Below, in pieces: positions 1 through 8,616 of a stretch of DNA of 64,000 nt (the first letter of the stretch is position 1; each line of letters starts with the position of its first letter). This DNA comes from Bacteroidota bacterium. GTDB taxonomy: Bacteria; Bacteroidota; Bacteroidia; Palsa-965. Location of the stretch: NCBI GenBank assembly GCA_006218065.1, contig VBWE01000010.1, positions 1 to 64,000 on the forward strand. The letters are read 5' to 3'. Made by a program: the position numbers and the translations under genes. Under the pieces are notes generated by a model, which was not told where the DNA came from, did no database searches, and was given only the letters and a program-made list of their open reading frames with translations.

Positions 1-509
1 ATGGGAAATTGCTGCGCTTGTAATTTTCCTTCCACCATGCCCGATATTTCAGCCACGATCGAATCGTTCGTGATGCGGTTGTAGGTTATTTTTTTAGGAA
101 AATCGTGGCTGGGGTTTTCAAATACCAGTTGGTTCCCGCTTTGAGAAGTCATTTTAAATTTGACCGGTTGCCCGTTGTTCTGATCTTTTACAACAGGGAT
201 ATAAAATAAATCGCCGGCGGTTTGGACAAGGCTGAGTTTCTCGGAAGAAACCGTATCTCCTCCTGCTACGAAGTAACTGGCTCCTTCTAAAGTGGAATCG
301 TTCTGCTGTTCCCAGGTTTCCGCAGCATATCCTTCGGATGAATTGTTTTCCCATTTCCCGATGAGCCAGTTCAGCTCTTTCAGTTTGGAATAATCGGGGA
401 CTGTTCCTGTTTCCGCTTTCGTTTCGACCGGTGTTCCGGAGGAACAGGAGCAGAAAATTACCGGCGACAAAATCAGCGCGGCAACTATTGCCTTGTAAGT
501 CTTTCTCAT
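1..509 (-). CDS. DUF6265-like lipoprotein, 3' end cut by window
   Basis: Reading the minus strand from ATG at 509 gives at least 169 codons without a stop. The N terminus is a signal peptide with a lipobox-like stretch ending in cysteines (VIFCSC), so a lipoprotein is likely. The mature part has the run LNWLIGKWEN, then ETWEQ, EGASYF and FENPSHDFPKKI, the pattern of the DUF6265 family as I remember it. No enzymatic role is known to me. The start lies 10 bp behind the stop of the VOC gene, so the two are probably co-transcribed with the AraC regulator. The C terminus lies outside the window. Confidence 0.8.
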   Translation of the reverse strand, partial: MRKTYKAIVAALILSPVIFCSCSSGTPVETKAETGTVPDYSKLKELNWLIGKWENNSSEGYAAETWEQQNDSTLEGASYFVAGGDTVSSEKLSLVQTAGDLFYIPVVKDQNNGQPVKFKMTSQSGNQLVFENPSHDFPKKITYNRITNDSIVAEISGMVEGKLQAQQFP

Positions 510-519
510 GGCGCCTGTT

Positions 520-888
520 CTATTGAATTGAATGTAATGCCAGTTTGTTTCCTTCCGTATCAATAAACATCGCGAAGTAACCCATCTCGGGGCTGATCTG
601 GGTTTTGGGTACAATGACTTTTCCCTTGTTGCTTTCTACTTTATCCAGGACAGGTTGCAAATCATCGCCGGCATTCAGGTAAATCGTTACGCCTTCCATG
701 GAAGGAGCATAATCTTCGCCTTTTACAATAGCGCCTGAAACATGCTTGCCGTCCGACGGGAAAAAGCCCATTTTAGAGCCGAACATTTCCGCTTCGTGAA
801 TTTCGACGTCAAGAACACTTTTGTAAAATTTTACTGCCCGGTCAAAGTCTTTGGCAGGAATTTCGAACCAATTGATCAGATTTTTCAT
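520..888 (-). CDS. VOC (glyoxalase/bleomycin-resistance fold) family protein
   Basis: A 122-residue protein with one vicinal-oxygen-chelate module: NWFEIPAKDFDRAVKFY at the start, a central GAIVKG strand, and a C-terminal FIDTEGNKLALHS motif. I chose the ATG at 888 because a sister gene at 49484-49852 begins at the same place (NWFEIP) and is also 122 residues; a longer reading to 927 adds residues the sister lacks. Substrate and reaction are unknown; VOC proteins include dioxygenases, isomerases and binding proteins. It sits between an AraC regulator and a DUF6265 lipoprotein on one strand, so it may belong to a small stress-response operon (inference). Confidence 0.88.
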   Translation of the reverse strand: MKNLINWFEIPAKDFDRAVKFYKSVLDVEIHEAEMFGSKMGFFPSDGKHVSGAIVKGEDYAPSMEGVTIYLNAGDDLQPVLDKVESNKGKVIVPKTQISPEMGYFAMFIDTEGNKLALHSIQ

Positions 889-971
889 TTTTACAAATTT
901 TACGGTTAATGCATTATTGCAACGCAAAACTGCAAGATCGGAACCCGGTAAAATTGTAAAAACGCGACAGG

Positions 972-1787
972 CTATTCGCTGTCAATAAAAAGAGAAGACA
1001 TTTTAAGGCTGCCTGCGTAGAATTTTTTGGGACTCATGCCTGTAAACTCTTTGAAATCCTTTATGAAATGCGCCTGGTCGTAATAATCGCCTTCATGCGC
1101 TATGGAAGTAAGGCTGGTAAATCGTTTATTCGCCAGCATTTTTAACGTGGACTGAAGCCGGATAATTTTGGAGAGTTGTTTTGGACTAAGGCCTATGGCT
1201 GACGAGAATTTTCTTTCGAGCCTGCGGCGGTTGATTTTAATTTGTTCGGACAGTTCGTCAACGGATACCTGCCCTTTCAGGTTTGTAATGATCTCCACGC
1301 TCTCTTTGGCAATACGGTCAATCGATTCGGGCGAAAGCAGCCTGTTCAGTAAAAAGGTTTCGATTATTTGCTTTCGCGTTTCATTTTTTTTGGCCTTCAG
1401 TATTTTCTTCTCTACGTGAATTACCTCTTCCCCGAAAAGTTCCTGCAGGGGAACAGCCCTGTTTTCCATTTTGGACAGCGGTAACGCAATCAAGGGACTG
1501 AGCCCGTCGGGATGAAAGCGGGCTGCGAAAATACCCGTAGTCCCTGTCGGCTCTATTTCCAGGGGTTGCGTGATCTGGCCGAATACAAAACACCGGGGTT
1601 GTATAATAGCGTTTCCGTTCTCCAGGTATTGTTTATACAGGTCGCCGTAATGGAAAATCATTTCCATGCAACCATCGGGAACGATGCGTTGTTTTTCCGG
1701 TTTATTTTCTGCGGGTCCGTCCAGGGACCAGAAACATTTTACAAATGCCGATAAATCGGAAACAGGATTATATGTTTTGTAATCCAT
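972..1787 (-). CDS. AraC-family transcriptional regulator with DUF6597-like N domain
   Basis: A 271-residue regulator. Residues 1 to about 100 match the DUF6597-type sensor domain often found before AraC DNA-binding domains (SDLSAFVKCFWSL, VPDGCMEMIFHYGD). The last 90 residues carry two helix-turn-helix units: VSVDELSEQIKINRRRLERKF, and DQAHFIKDFKEFTGMSPKKF, which is the second AraC helix. An upstream ATG at 1802 is possible, but MDYKTY at 1787 fits the domain start better. The VOC and DUF6265 genes follow on the same strand, and they are the natural first candidates for its targets (inference). The effector is unknown. Confidence 0.88.
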   Translation of the reverse strand: MDYKTYNPVSDLSAFVKCFWSLDGPAENKPEKQRIVPDGCMEMIFHYGDLYKQYLENGNAIIQPRCFVFGQITQPLEIEPTGTTGIFAARFHPDGLSPLIALPLSKMENRAVPLQELFGEEVIHVEKKILKAKKNETRKQIIETFLLNRLLSPESIDRIAKESVEIITNLKGQVSVDELSEQIKINRRRLERKFSSAIGLSPKQLSKIIRLQSTLKMLANKRFTSLTSIAHEGDYYDQAHFIKDFKEFTGMSPKKFYAGSLKMSSLFIDSE

Positions 1788-1817
1788 ATGATTTACATGC
1801 AATTTAAAAAAATGCGG

Positions 1818-2369
1818 TCAGGTATTCTTCTTTCTTTTCCTCCACTGCAGGAAAAGCGCAAAAAGCGAGAGCAGGGACAAACTCAGGTAACCATACATCG
1901 CGGAGGACTGCAATACTTTCGGTTCGTTTTTCAGGTTCGCTTTGCCGCGTACGTGCAGTTTCCTGTTCAGTTGCTCTTTGGCGTAACGGATTACGAAATG
2001 ATGTTCCTCTCCATTCACCCGGTCTTCCTCTACCGAAAGAACGGTGATGGCCTGGTTCGGCTGGCTTCTCTGGAGAAAAATAACATTGGTTTTTCCTTTT
2101 ACTTTTTTCGGAACCGCCTCGATGGTCAGTGAAAATTGCCTTTGGGCGATGTAAATCACGGAATCGCGCAAACGGTACCTGCTGCCATCAACATCCACGT
2201 AAAAATCAAAATCCGGGAAATTCCTGCTGTTGAGGACTACCGCGTGACATCGCGTAAGATCCGGCGTAATAGCGTCCCAGCAATCGCCGCAGGTAGGGCA
2301 ACCCAGGGCATCGGCCCGCGTCTGTATATGAGCAGACAATATGAACAGCAGTAAGATAAATCGTTTCAT
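1818..2369 (-). CDS. secreted, C-terminally membrane-anchored protein of unknown function
   Basis: A 183-residue protein I do not recognise. It has a signal peptide (MKRFILLLFILSAHIQTRA), a cysteine-rich start to the mature part (CPTCGDCWDAI, then C41), a beta-rich middle, and one C-terminal transmembrane helix near 158-175 followed by the basic tail QWRKRKKNT. The plan of secreted domain plus C-terminal anchor recalls the NTR-like protein at 28779-29369, and the cysteines may form disulfides in the same way, but no clear homology is visible. It starts 59 bp from the divergent outer-membrane gene at 2429 and ends about 30 bp before the AraC regulator. Confidence 0.7.
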   Translation of the reverse strand: MKRFILLLFILSAHIQTRADALGCPTCGDCWDAITPDLTRCHAVVLNSRNFPDFDFYVDVDGSRYRLRDSVIYIAQRQFSLTIEAVPKKVKGKTNVIFLQRSQPNQAITVLSVEEDRVNGEEHHFVIRYAKEQLNRKLHVRGKANLKNEPKVLQSSAMYGYLSLSLLSLFALFLQWRKRKKNT

Positions 2370-2428
2370 TGGGGATTCTGTCCTGCAATTTAGCGATTTT
2401 GGCTATCTTGAACGAAACATTTGCACCG

Positions 2429-3460
2429 ATGCGTAACCTCTTTTTATTCCTCGTATTTTTTGCATCCATCCGTCTTGCCGCGCAAACAAGTGATACGGCT
2501 AAAAACAGGGACGATATCGTTGCTCTGAATGACGGTATTATCCTGCGCGGCAAAATCGTCCGCCAGCAGTCGGGCGTGATGATTTTTGAAGACAATGTCT
2601 CCGGGGAAATCACCATCAAAAATTCACGCATCAAATGGTTCGCCAGCATCGATCCGGGTAAAACCTACCGCGTATTAACCACCACATCCACCAACTATTA
2701 CGGGAAACTCGTTTCGGCCGAAGCCCAGGCTTTCCAACTGGAAACCAGCGCGTCGGGCATCGTTTCCATTCCTTACAATTCGGTCAAATCGGTCGAGCTG
2801 ATCATCGAAGGCAAAGCCAGAGAACCGGCTATCATCAGCGAACTGGGCACCTGCGACCCGCTGCTGGCCCAGTATGTGGTCAGTCCTTCCGCTATTCCCG
2901 TGGAGCGCGGCCTCTATTATTATCACAATTTTATGCTGATCGGAACCAATTCGATCAGCTACAGCATTTCGGATCATGTCAGTATCGGCGGAGGCGTCCT
3001 CGGCATAGTCTTTCCTTACCTCTATATGCGCAGCGGTTTCAAAGTCGGGGATAACAGCTATCTCGGCGCCAGCCTGGGCCTGGGCAGCACATTCATCGAC
3101 GCCGGCGTCGGATTAGGCGTTACCGGGACATATACGTACGGCAACGAAGAAAAAAACATATCCGCAGGAATAGCATACGGCGCTTTTGCCGGTTTCGGAA
3201 GCCAGTTCGAAAGCCCGGAATCACCGGTTTTTACGCTCAGCGGAATCGCTCCTATCGGCAAGCGCGCCCTGCTTGTGACCGAAAACTGGATCATTCCCGG
3301 AACTTTCGGAGCATTTTCACAAACACAGTCCGTTCACACGCTGGGACTACGTATCCGCGGCAACCGCGGGGCGATGGACTTCGGACTGAGCACTTCGCCG
3401 ATCTGGTGGGGCGATATTCTTTCCCTGATCCCATATGCAGGGTACACGTACAAGTTTTAA
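2429..3460 (+). CDS. putative outer-membrane beta-barrel protein
   Basis: A 343-residue exported protein. I place the start at MRNLFLFLVFF, a standard signal peptide cut after RLAAQ; the longer upstream reading adds nothing signal-like. Residues about 30-130 form two small beta modules with alternating charge (DGIILRGKIVRQQSG, YYGKLVSAEAQAFQLE). From about 165 on, glycine- and aromatic-rich alternating strands run to the end, which finishes in YTYKF; a terminal Phe is the usual outer-membrane insertion signature. Function is unknown. Its stop is followed at once by a dispersed intergenic repeat. Confidence 0.75.
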   Translation: MRNLFLFLVFFASIRLAAQTSDTAKNRDDIVALNDGIILRGKIVRQQSGVMIFEDNVSGEITIKNSRIKWFASIDPGKTYRVLTTTSTNYYGKLVSAEAQAFQLETSASGIVSIPYNSVKSVELIIEGKAREPAIISELGTCDPLLAQYVVSPSAIPVERGLYYYHNFMLIGTNSISYSISDHVSIGGGVLGIVFPYLYMRSGFKVGDNSYLGASLGLGSTFIDAGVGLGVTGTYTYGNEEKNISAGIAYGAFAGFGSQFESPESPVFTLSGIAPIGKRALLVTENWIIPGTFGAFSQTQSVHTLGLRIRGNRGAMDFGLSTSPIWWGDILSLIPYAGYTYKF

Positions 3461-3625
3461 GTGTTCAATCCTCCCGGGATATTGAACGCTCAATGTCAAA
3501 CGCACAACGTACAATGATCAACCTGTCCGCCGCATTCACCTGAGCAGACGGAAGAACCGATCCGATGAACATTCTTCTCCCGGTAGCCATCTGGAGAACA
3601 TTTAATATGGAGCGTTTTTTTGCCA
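3461..3625. repeat. intergenic repeat directly after a stop codon (GAGCGTTTTTTT family)
   Basis: The 321 bp between the barrel gene and the peroxiredoxin are mostly a repeat. Its first part (3483-3502, AACGCTCAATGTCAAACGC) also occurs inverted at 7595-7634. Its second part (3563-3621: GATGAACATT, CCCGGTAGCCATC, GGAGAACA, GAGCGTTTTTTT) lines up with 20164-20222. No coding signal is visible. Confidence 0.65.
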
Positions 3626-3706
3626 ATGTGGTGATTCCGCAACTCCGTTTTGAACAAAATCTTTTCTCATTTGTTAACCCCGAACCACCCCGGGCTCACT
3701 ATTTTA

Positions 3707-3738
3707 TTTCAGGTCTCGCCAGGGTTTTCGTAATTTTG
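3707..3738 (+). promoter_or_regulatory. Bacteroidota-type promoter of the peroxiredoxin
   Basis: TAATTTTG at 3731-3738 matches the TAnnTTTG -7 box of Bacteroidota. TTTC, one base off TTTG, stands 20 bp upstream at 3707. The predicted transcript start near 3743 leaves a leader of about 40 nt before the ATG at 3782. No SD sequence is visible, which is usual in this phylum. Confidence 0.55.
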
Positions 3739-3781
3739 CACCAACCAAACGACAAAACAAAACACAAAAACAAAATAAACC

Positions 3782-4414
3782 ATGCAAGTATTAGTCGGTA
3801 AAAAAGCGCCTGTATTCAAGGCCAAAGCAGTTGTTTCAGGCGGAGAAATTATAACCGATTTTTCGCTCGAACAGTATATCGGGAAAAAATACGTGATCTT
3901 CTTCTTCTATCCGAAAGATTTCACTTTTGTTTGCCCTACGGAACTTCACGCTTTCCAGGAAAAACTCGCCGAGTTTGAAAAACGCGATACGGCTCTTGTT
4001 GCCTGTTCCACCGACACGGAACAGTCGCACTGGGGCTGGCTGCAGATGGACAAAAATCACGGCGGCATCAAAGGCATCACCTACCCGGTAGTTGCCGATA
4101 CTAACAAAACGATTTCATACAACTATGGCGTGCTCAACGGTACATACGATGTGAGCGACGAAGGCGAAATGCTGGCTACCTCGGAAATGATCGCATACCG
4201 CGGCCTTTTCCTGATCGACAAAAAAGGATTAGTCCGCCACCAGCTCATCAACGACCTGCCGCTGGGCCGTAACGTAGACGAAGCCATACGCATGGTGGAC
4301 GCACTGCAGTTCAACGAAGAAAACGGTGAAGTTTGCCCGGCCAACTGGACCAAAGGATCCGACGGACTCAAAGCTTCGCACAGCGGTATTGCAGATTACC
4401 TCGCGAAACACTAA
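3782..4414 (+). CDS. 2-Cys peroxiredoxin (AhpC/TSA family)
   Basis: A 210-residue thiol peroxidase that reduces hydrogen peroxide and organic hydroperoxides in the cytoplasm. The peroxidatic cysteine is C51 in FTFVCPTE. The resolving cysteine is C185 in GEVCPANW, the C-terminal position of typical 2-Cys enzymes. YPKDF before C51 and the later GLFLIDKKG stretch are family marks. Length and architecture are complete. No ahpF-like reductase lies nearby, so the electron donor must be encoded elsewhere. It has its own promoter, and a 159-bp inverted-repeat element begins right behind its stop. Possible oxidative-stress control is not visible in the sequence. Confidence 0.95.
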   Translation: MQVLVGKKAPVFKAKAVVSGGEIITDFSLEQYIGKKYVIFFFYPKDFTFVCPTELHAFQEKLAEFEKRDTALVACSTDTEQSHWGWLQMDKNHGGIKGITYPVVADTNKTISYNYGVLNGTYDVSDEGEMLATSEMIAYRGLFLIDKKGLVRHQLINDLPLGRNVDEAIRMVDALQFNEENGEVCPANWTKGSDGLKASHSGIADYLAKH

Positions 4415-4573
4415 GAGTCTGTTAGGAATTTGTTTTTCGAGGTTTTTAGGATGGATTTTTTGCTCGATCGACCTGCCTGCGCGTAGCCGCTACGGCGGAG
4501 GCAGGGGCGCTTTTTGAGTAAGTAGGCAAAAAAGGCTCCTAAAAAGCCGGAAGGATAATTTCCTAACAGCCTC
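4415..4573. repeat. 159-bp MITE-like element with terminal inverted repeats
   Basis: The left end starts GAGTCTGTTAGGAATTTG; the complement of the right end reads GAGGCTGTTAGGAAATTA. The similarity continues inward through GTTTTTAGGA and TTTTTTGC for about 45 bp per arm. The centre (about 4470-4520) is a small GC-rich region around GTAGCCGCTACGGC. It begins at the first base after the peroxiredoxin stop. No ORF inside. Confidence 0.6.
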
Positions 4574-4589
4574 TAAACTTTTTTGAACA

Positions 4590-4624
4590 AAAGCCGGCCG
4601 GTTGGAATGCAACCGGCCGGCTTT
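4590..4624. terminator. strong hairpin terminator
   Basis: A perfect 15-bp stem, AAAGCCGGCCGGTTG / CAACCGGCCGGCTTT, with a 5-base loop (4605-4609) and T/A runs on both sides. It can end transcripts from the peroxiredoxin side. Confidence 0.8.
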
Positions 4625-4788
4625 TTCATTTTCACCGGTTTTATATGAACAGCCGGCCTCCCGGGACGAACTTTTTGGCTTCCGCGACGTATTACTACTC
4701 AAAGGCCTCCGTTGCGGAAACTTCGTATATGATGAAAGCCGTATTTTGATTTCGGCAGCCGATGAACTTTGCATATTTTCACCACCGT

Positions 4789-5295
4789 ATGAAGCGAGAT
4801 TTGCCCGTTTATATTTTTTTGCTGCTCTTCGGGGTTTCCGGCTGTTCTTCATCCGAACAACAAACAGAATCGTGGGTGGAAGAATCCATTTCTTTCTTTT
4901 CGCTTCGTTGCCCCCAGCCCTGTGTAGTCAGCAATATCGAACGCATCCGCGATTCCGCTTATGTCAGTCCCTTTGCAAACGGCATCATCCATTTCGGCAA
5001 AATCAGGATTAAATTCAAATCACTCGAAGTGAAAGGAAACGACTTTAATCCCTGCCCCTGCGAGGATCATACCTTCATGCACGCCAGCAAATACACCATC
5101 GAAAACAAAAAGGTGAACAACCTGCAAAGCCGGATCGCTTACGTGGAAGAAGGCGCTACGTACCTGGCCGAACTATGCTGCAGCAATAACCGGTTCGACA
5201 AGCAGCTTTACCTTTTTGCCGACAGTCTTGATGCCACGCAGCTTTCTACGGTGCTGGCGGTTTTTAAGACGGTGAATTTTCCGGAGGATCGCTGA
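4789..5295 (+). CDS. small lipoprotein of unknown function
   Basis: A 168-residue lipoprotein with signal peptide MKRDLPVYIFLLLFGVSGC; the cysteine at position 19 is the lipidated residue, which fixes the start at 4789. The mature protein is rich in cysteine (CPQPC, CPCED, ELCCSNN), so it may carry disulfides or bind metal. The middle is beta-rich (GIIHFGKIRIKFKSLEVKGNDF). I recognise no family. It converges on the prolyl oligopeptidase gene with only 7 bp between stops, so little space remains for a separate terminator. Confidence 0.72.
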   Translation: MKRDLPVYIFLLLFGVSGCSSSEQQTESWVEESISFFSLRCPQPCVVSNIERIRDSAYVSPFANGIIHFGKIRIKFKSLEVKGNDFNPCPCEDHTFMHASKYTIENKKVNNLQSRIAYVEEGATYLAELCCSNNRFDKQLYLFADSLDATQLSTVLAVFKTVNFPEDR

Positions 5296-5302
5296 GCGTC
5301 GC

Positions 5303-7426
5303 TCAATACTTCATCCCCAAATTGTAAAACACAAAAGCCCACATATCCGAATATTCTTCGATCTGCTTCGCCGTCGGTTTTCCTGAACCATGTCCGGCGT
5401 TGGTATCGATGCGGATCATCACCGGGTTATTTCCTTTGTGATTCGCCTGCAGCGTGGCGGCAAACTTGAAGGAATGCGCCGGGACAACACGGTCGTCATG
5501 ATCGCCGGTACAGATCAGCGTGGCGGGATATGCTACTTCCTTCACATTGTGCAGCGGCGAGTATTTGAACAGGCAGCGGAATTCTTCTTCGTTTTCGCTC
5601 AGGCCGTAATCCGTACTCCAGGCGCGGCCGATCGTGAACCGGTGATAACGGAGCATATCCAGTACGCCGACCTGCGGCAGGCATACTTTACAGAGGTCGG
5701 GACGTTGTGTCATCACCGCGCCGATAAGCAAACCGCCGTTTGAGCGGCCGTGGATAGCCAGTTTTTCCTTGCTCGTATATTTTTCGCTGACTAAGTACTC
5801 GGCAGCTGCGATGTAATCGTCGAATACGTTTTGTTTTTTGCATTTCGTGCCGGCTTTGTGCCAGTCTTCACCGTACTCGCCGCCGCCGCGCATATTGGCC
5901 ACGGCATACACACCGCCCGCTTCCAGGAAAACGGAACGGTCGATGCGGAATTCGGGAGCATAAAAATTATTGAAACCGCCGTAACCGAAGAGGAAACAGG
6001 GATTCGTTCCGTCGAGTACGATGCCTTTTTTATGCGTAATGAACATCGGGATTTTTGTACCGTCTTTGCTGGCGTAAAAAACCTGCTTCGTTTCATAATC
6101 ATCCGAATTGAAATCGATAGCCGGTTTAATATACAGGCTGCTCTTTTTCGTCGTGATATTGTATTTGTAGATGGATGCGGGCGCCGTGAACGAAACCACG
6201 CTGTAAAACACGAGGCTGTCCTTCCTGTCACCGTTCAGCCCGTCGCAATACGCCAGGCCGGGAAGTTCGATCTCGTTCTCCTCTTTTCCGTTCAGATCGA
6301 AAACGTACATTTTCGATTTTACGTCGACTAAATATGTCGCAATGATTTTATCACCGGCGATCGTCACTTCTTCCAGCAGGTCTTTTTGTTCCGGCAGGAT
6401 ATTTTTCCACGACGCCGCACCGGGATTCATGATGTCGATGGAAACCAGGCGGTATTTGGGCGCGCCGGCGTTCGTGCGGACGATCATATTCGTTCCCTGT
6501 ATATCGAGCACACCGTAATTGTTATCGAAATTATCCACGATCGTAATAAAATCGCTGCCGGGTTTCAACAGGTCTTTTACGATCAGCGCATTTCCGCTGG
6601 TGGATTCGTAGCTGAACAGTACGAGCCAGCGCCCGTCTTCACTGACCTGCGGACCAAATGAACGGTTCGGGTGAGCATCGTCTTTGTAAACCAGCACATC
6701 TTTATCCTGCGAAGTGCCGAGTTTATGGTAATACACTTTCTGGTTTTCGTTTTTCGAAGACAATTCACTTCCTTTCGGCGCATCGAAACGTCCGTAATAA
6801 AACCCGTCGTCTTTCCAGGCCACGCCCGAAAACTTGATCCATTTCAGGTGATCGTCCAGTTTCCTGCCGGTTTCAATATCCATCACATCATACTCCACCC
6901 AGTCCGAGCCCGCTTTGCTCAGGCCGTATGCCAGGTATTTCCCGTTTTTGGAAACGCTGCTTCCGCTGAGCGATATTGTTCCGTCTGCCGAAAGCGTATT
7001 CGGATCGAGCAGCACGCGGCCGGTTCCGTTCAGACCTTCTTTCACGTAAAGCACGGCCTGGTTCTGGATGCCGTTGTTGTATGAATAGAAATAGTTTTTC
7101 CCTTTTTTATACGGCACGGAAGTCTTTTCAAAAGACCAGATTTTGGTCAGGCGCTCGCGGATCTTATCCCGGAAAGGAATTTTAGCGAGGTAATCAAAAG
7201 TCACTTTGTTCTGCTCCTGCACCCATTTTTTGGTTTCTTCAGAATTATCGTCCTCGAGCCAGCGGTACGGATCGGGAACTTTTACGCCGAAATATGTATC
7301 GACCGTATCGGTTTTCCGTGTAGCCGGGTATTTGAATGCGCTGTCGTTCTTTGTTTCGCCTCCGCCGCCGGAACAAGCGGTGAGCAGAAGAACAGTTGAA
7401 AAAACGGGGATCGTGTAGCTTTTCAT
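5303..7426 (-). CDS. prolyl oligopeptidase family serine peptidase (S9A), lipoprotein
   Basis: A 707-residue peptidase expected to cut short peptides after proline in the periplasm. The start at 7426 gives a lipoprotein signal peptide (LLLTACSGGGG). Residues about 40-440 form the seven-bladed propeller that gates access; the rest is the alpha/beta hydrolase domain. The catalytic serine is S562 in HGRSNGG, the histidine is H679 in NAGHGSG, and the aspartate lies in GDHDDRVVP. KVPDPYRWLED near the N terminus is typical of S9A. Two ATGs six bases apart are possible starts (7426, 7432). It is transcribed divergently from the YD-repeat gene. Confidence 0.96.
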   Translation of the reverse strand: MKSYTIPVFSTVLLLTACSGGGGETKNDSAFKYPATRKTDTVDTYFGVKVPDPYRWLEDDNSEETKKWVQEQNKVTFDYLAKIPFRDKIRERLTKIWSFEKTSVPYKKGKNYFYSYNNGIQNQAVLYVKEGLNGTGRVLLDPNTLSADGTISLSGSSVSKNGKYLAYGLSKAGSDWVEYDVMDIETGRKLDDHLKWIKFSGVAWKDDGFYYGRFDAPKGSELSSKNENQKVYYHKLGTSQDKDVLVYKDDAHPNRSFGPQVSEDGRWLVLFSYESTSGNALIVKDLLKPGSDFITIVDNFDNNYGVLDIQGTNMIVRTNAGAPKYRLVSIDIMNPGAASWKNILPEQKDLLEEVTIAGDKIIATYLVDVKSKMYVFDLNGKEENEIELPGLAYCDGLNGDRKDSLVFYSVVSFTAPASIYKYNITTKKSSLYIKPAIDFNSDDYETKQVFYASKDGTKIPMFITHKKGIVLDGTNPCFLFGYGGFNNFYAPEFRIDRSVFLEAGGVYAVANMRGGGEYGEDWHKAGTKCKKQNVFDDYIAAAEYLVSEKYTSKEKLAIHGRSNGGLLIGAVMTQRPDLCKVCLPQVGVLDMLRYHRFTIGRAWSTDYGLSENEEEFRCLFKYSPLHNVKEVAYPATLICTGDHDDRVVPAHSFKFAATLQANHKGNNPVMIRIDTNAGHGSGKPTAKQIEEYSDMWAFVFYNLGMKY

Positions 7427-7552
7427 AGTCATGCTTTGGTAGCCAAATGTAATCGGAAACCGCCTGATCCCCAAAGCAAATTGACGAACGGAAACAGGCC
7501 TTGTCGGGCGGAGCAAAACCGGTTGAAATTGACGTGTTTTCCCCCGGGTCTC

Positions 7553-7634
7553 CAAACGCTCAATACACGATTATCAATGTTCATCGGATTGGCCCTTGAT
7601 AATCGTGCATTGAGCGTTTGACATTGAGCGTTTT
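7553..7634. repeat. imperfect palindrome in a divergent promoter region
   Basis: AAACGCTCAATACACGATT (from 7554) pairs with the inverted copy ending near 7620 (complement AAACGCTCAATGCACGATT), giving a stem of about 25 bp. A tail TTGACATTGAGCGTTTTTTTT follows, shared with 3483-3502 and 20210-20222. It lies between the divergent starts of the peptidase and the YD-repeat gene. Confidence 0.65.
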
Positions 7635-7695
7635 TTTTCGCTGCCGCGAAAGCATAGACACCAAAATTTTACCTTTAAGCTCAAATTCCGTGTCT

Positions 7696-8616
7696 ATGAC
7701 AAATACAGCCATTAAGGTAAAACAGATGACTGTTCATCGCTATCCAGACTTGTCGCCCGACGAAAACAATGAACTGGCCACAGAAGAGCGGGAACGTTTT
7801 CTGCTCCGTGAAGTGCATTATCATCCTTCCGGAAATATCCTGACCGATACCGAATACGACGAATCCGGCGAAGCCATCGAAAAGTTTGAGAATGGTTTTG
7901 ACGAAAAGAACCGCATTACCGAGCACAGGCATTACAGCGGAGGCGAACTGGTGGAGCGCGTAACACTGGAATACGACGAAGCCGGTCGCATTGTGAAAGA
8001 GTTGAAACACTACGAAGACGGGGAACCGGCACAGACTATTTACGTGTACGATGAAAAAGGCCAGCTTACCGAAAAACGGGTCGAGTCTTCTCCCGGCGAA
8101 ACAGAGCAGCGTGAGCGTTTCGAATACCACCCGGAAGGCAAAGACAAACCAGTACTGTTTGAAGAATTCGGATACGAGGACAAACTGTTTCGCCGCGAAA
8201 AAAACAGGTATGAATTAAAAGAAGATAAACTCATCCTGCTGGAAACCGAACATGAAAACATGGAGAGCGGAAAAAAATATAAAGTCGTACATCATGACCC
8301 GAAGGCGCACGAGGATAACGTAGCCAACGTGGTTTATGACGCCGACGACCGCATCGCGGAAATTGTGCGCGAATGGTACGATGAAAAAGGTAACCAGGTT
8401 AAAATGACGCACAAAACGAGAAGCGCCGCAAACGATTCGGTCGTTGAATTCGGTTACGACGATCGTGGCAACATGATCATGCGCAGGCAGGAAACAGGAA
8501 CAAATTATTACAAGGAAACCCGTTTTTTATACAACGAGCACAACTTGCCGGCCTGGCAGTGCATCAACTTTGGAGGTTCTTCTACTGCTGATGTTTATTC
8601 GTACGAACTTTATTGA
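7696..8616 (+). CDS. YD-repeat-like protein without a signal peptide
   Basis: A 306-residue acidic protein built from repeated beta-hairpin units that recall RHS/YD repeats: EYDESGEAI, EYDEAGRIVKEL, VYDEKGQLTEKR, WYDEKGNQVKM, GYDDRGNMIMRR. A YD repeat usually belongs to long secreted toxins or wall proteins. Here the protein is short, has no signal peptide, no toxin domain and no sorting signal, so it looks cytoplasmic. A TACCTTTA box at 7670-7677 supports the ATG at 7696. Function unknown. Confidence 0.75.
   Translation: MTNTAIKVKQMTVHRYPDLSPDENNELATEERERFLLREVHYHPSGNILTDTEYDESGEAIEKFENGFDEKNRITEHRHYSGGELVERVTLEYDEAGRIVKELKHYEDGEPAQTIYVYDEKGQLTEKRVESSPGETEQRERFEYHPEGKDKPVLFEEFGYEDKLFRREKNRYELKEDKLILLETEHENMESGKKYKVVHHDPKAHEDNVANVVYDADDRIAEIVREWYDEKGNQVKMTHKTRSAANDSVVEFGYDDRGNMIMRRQETGTNYYKETRFLYNEHNLPAWQCINFGGSSTADVYSYELY

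Noticed and set aside
3565-3801. 78-codon plus-strand ORF before the peroxiredoxin
   Set aside because: It starts inside a dispersed repeat, contains the promoter box and overlaps the peroxiredoxin start in another frame.
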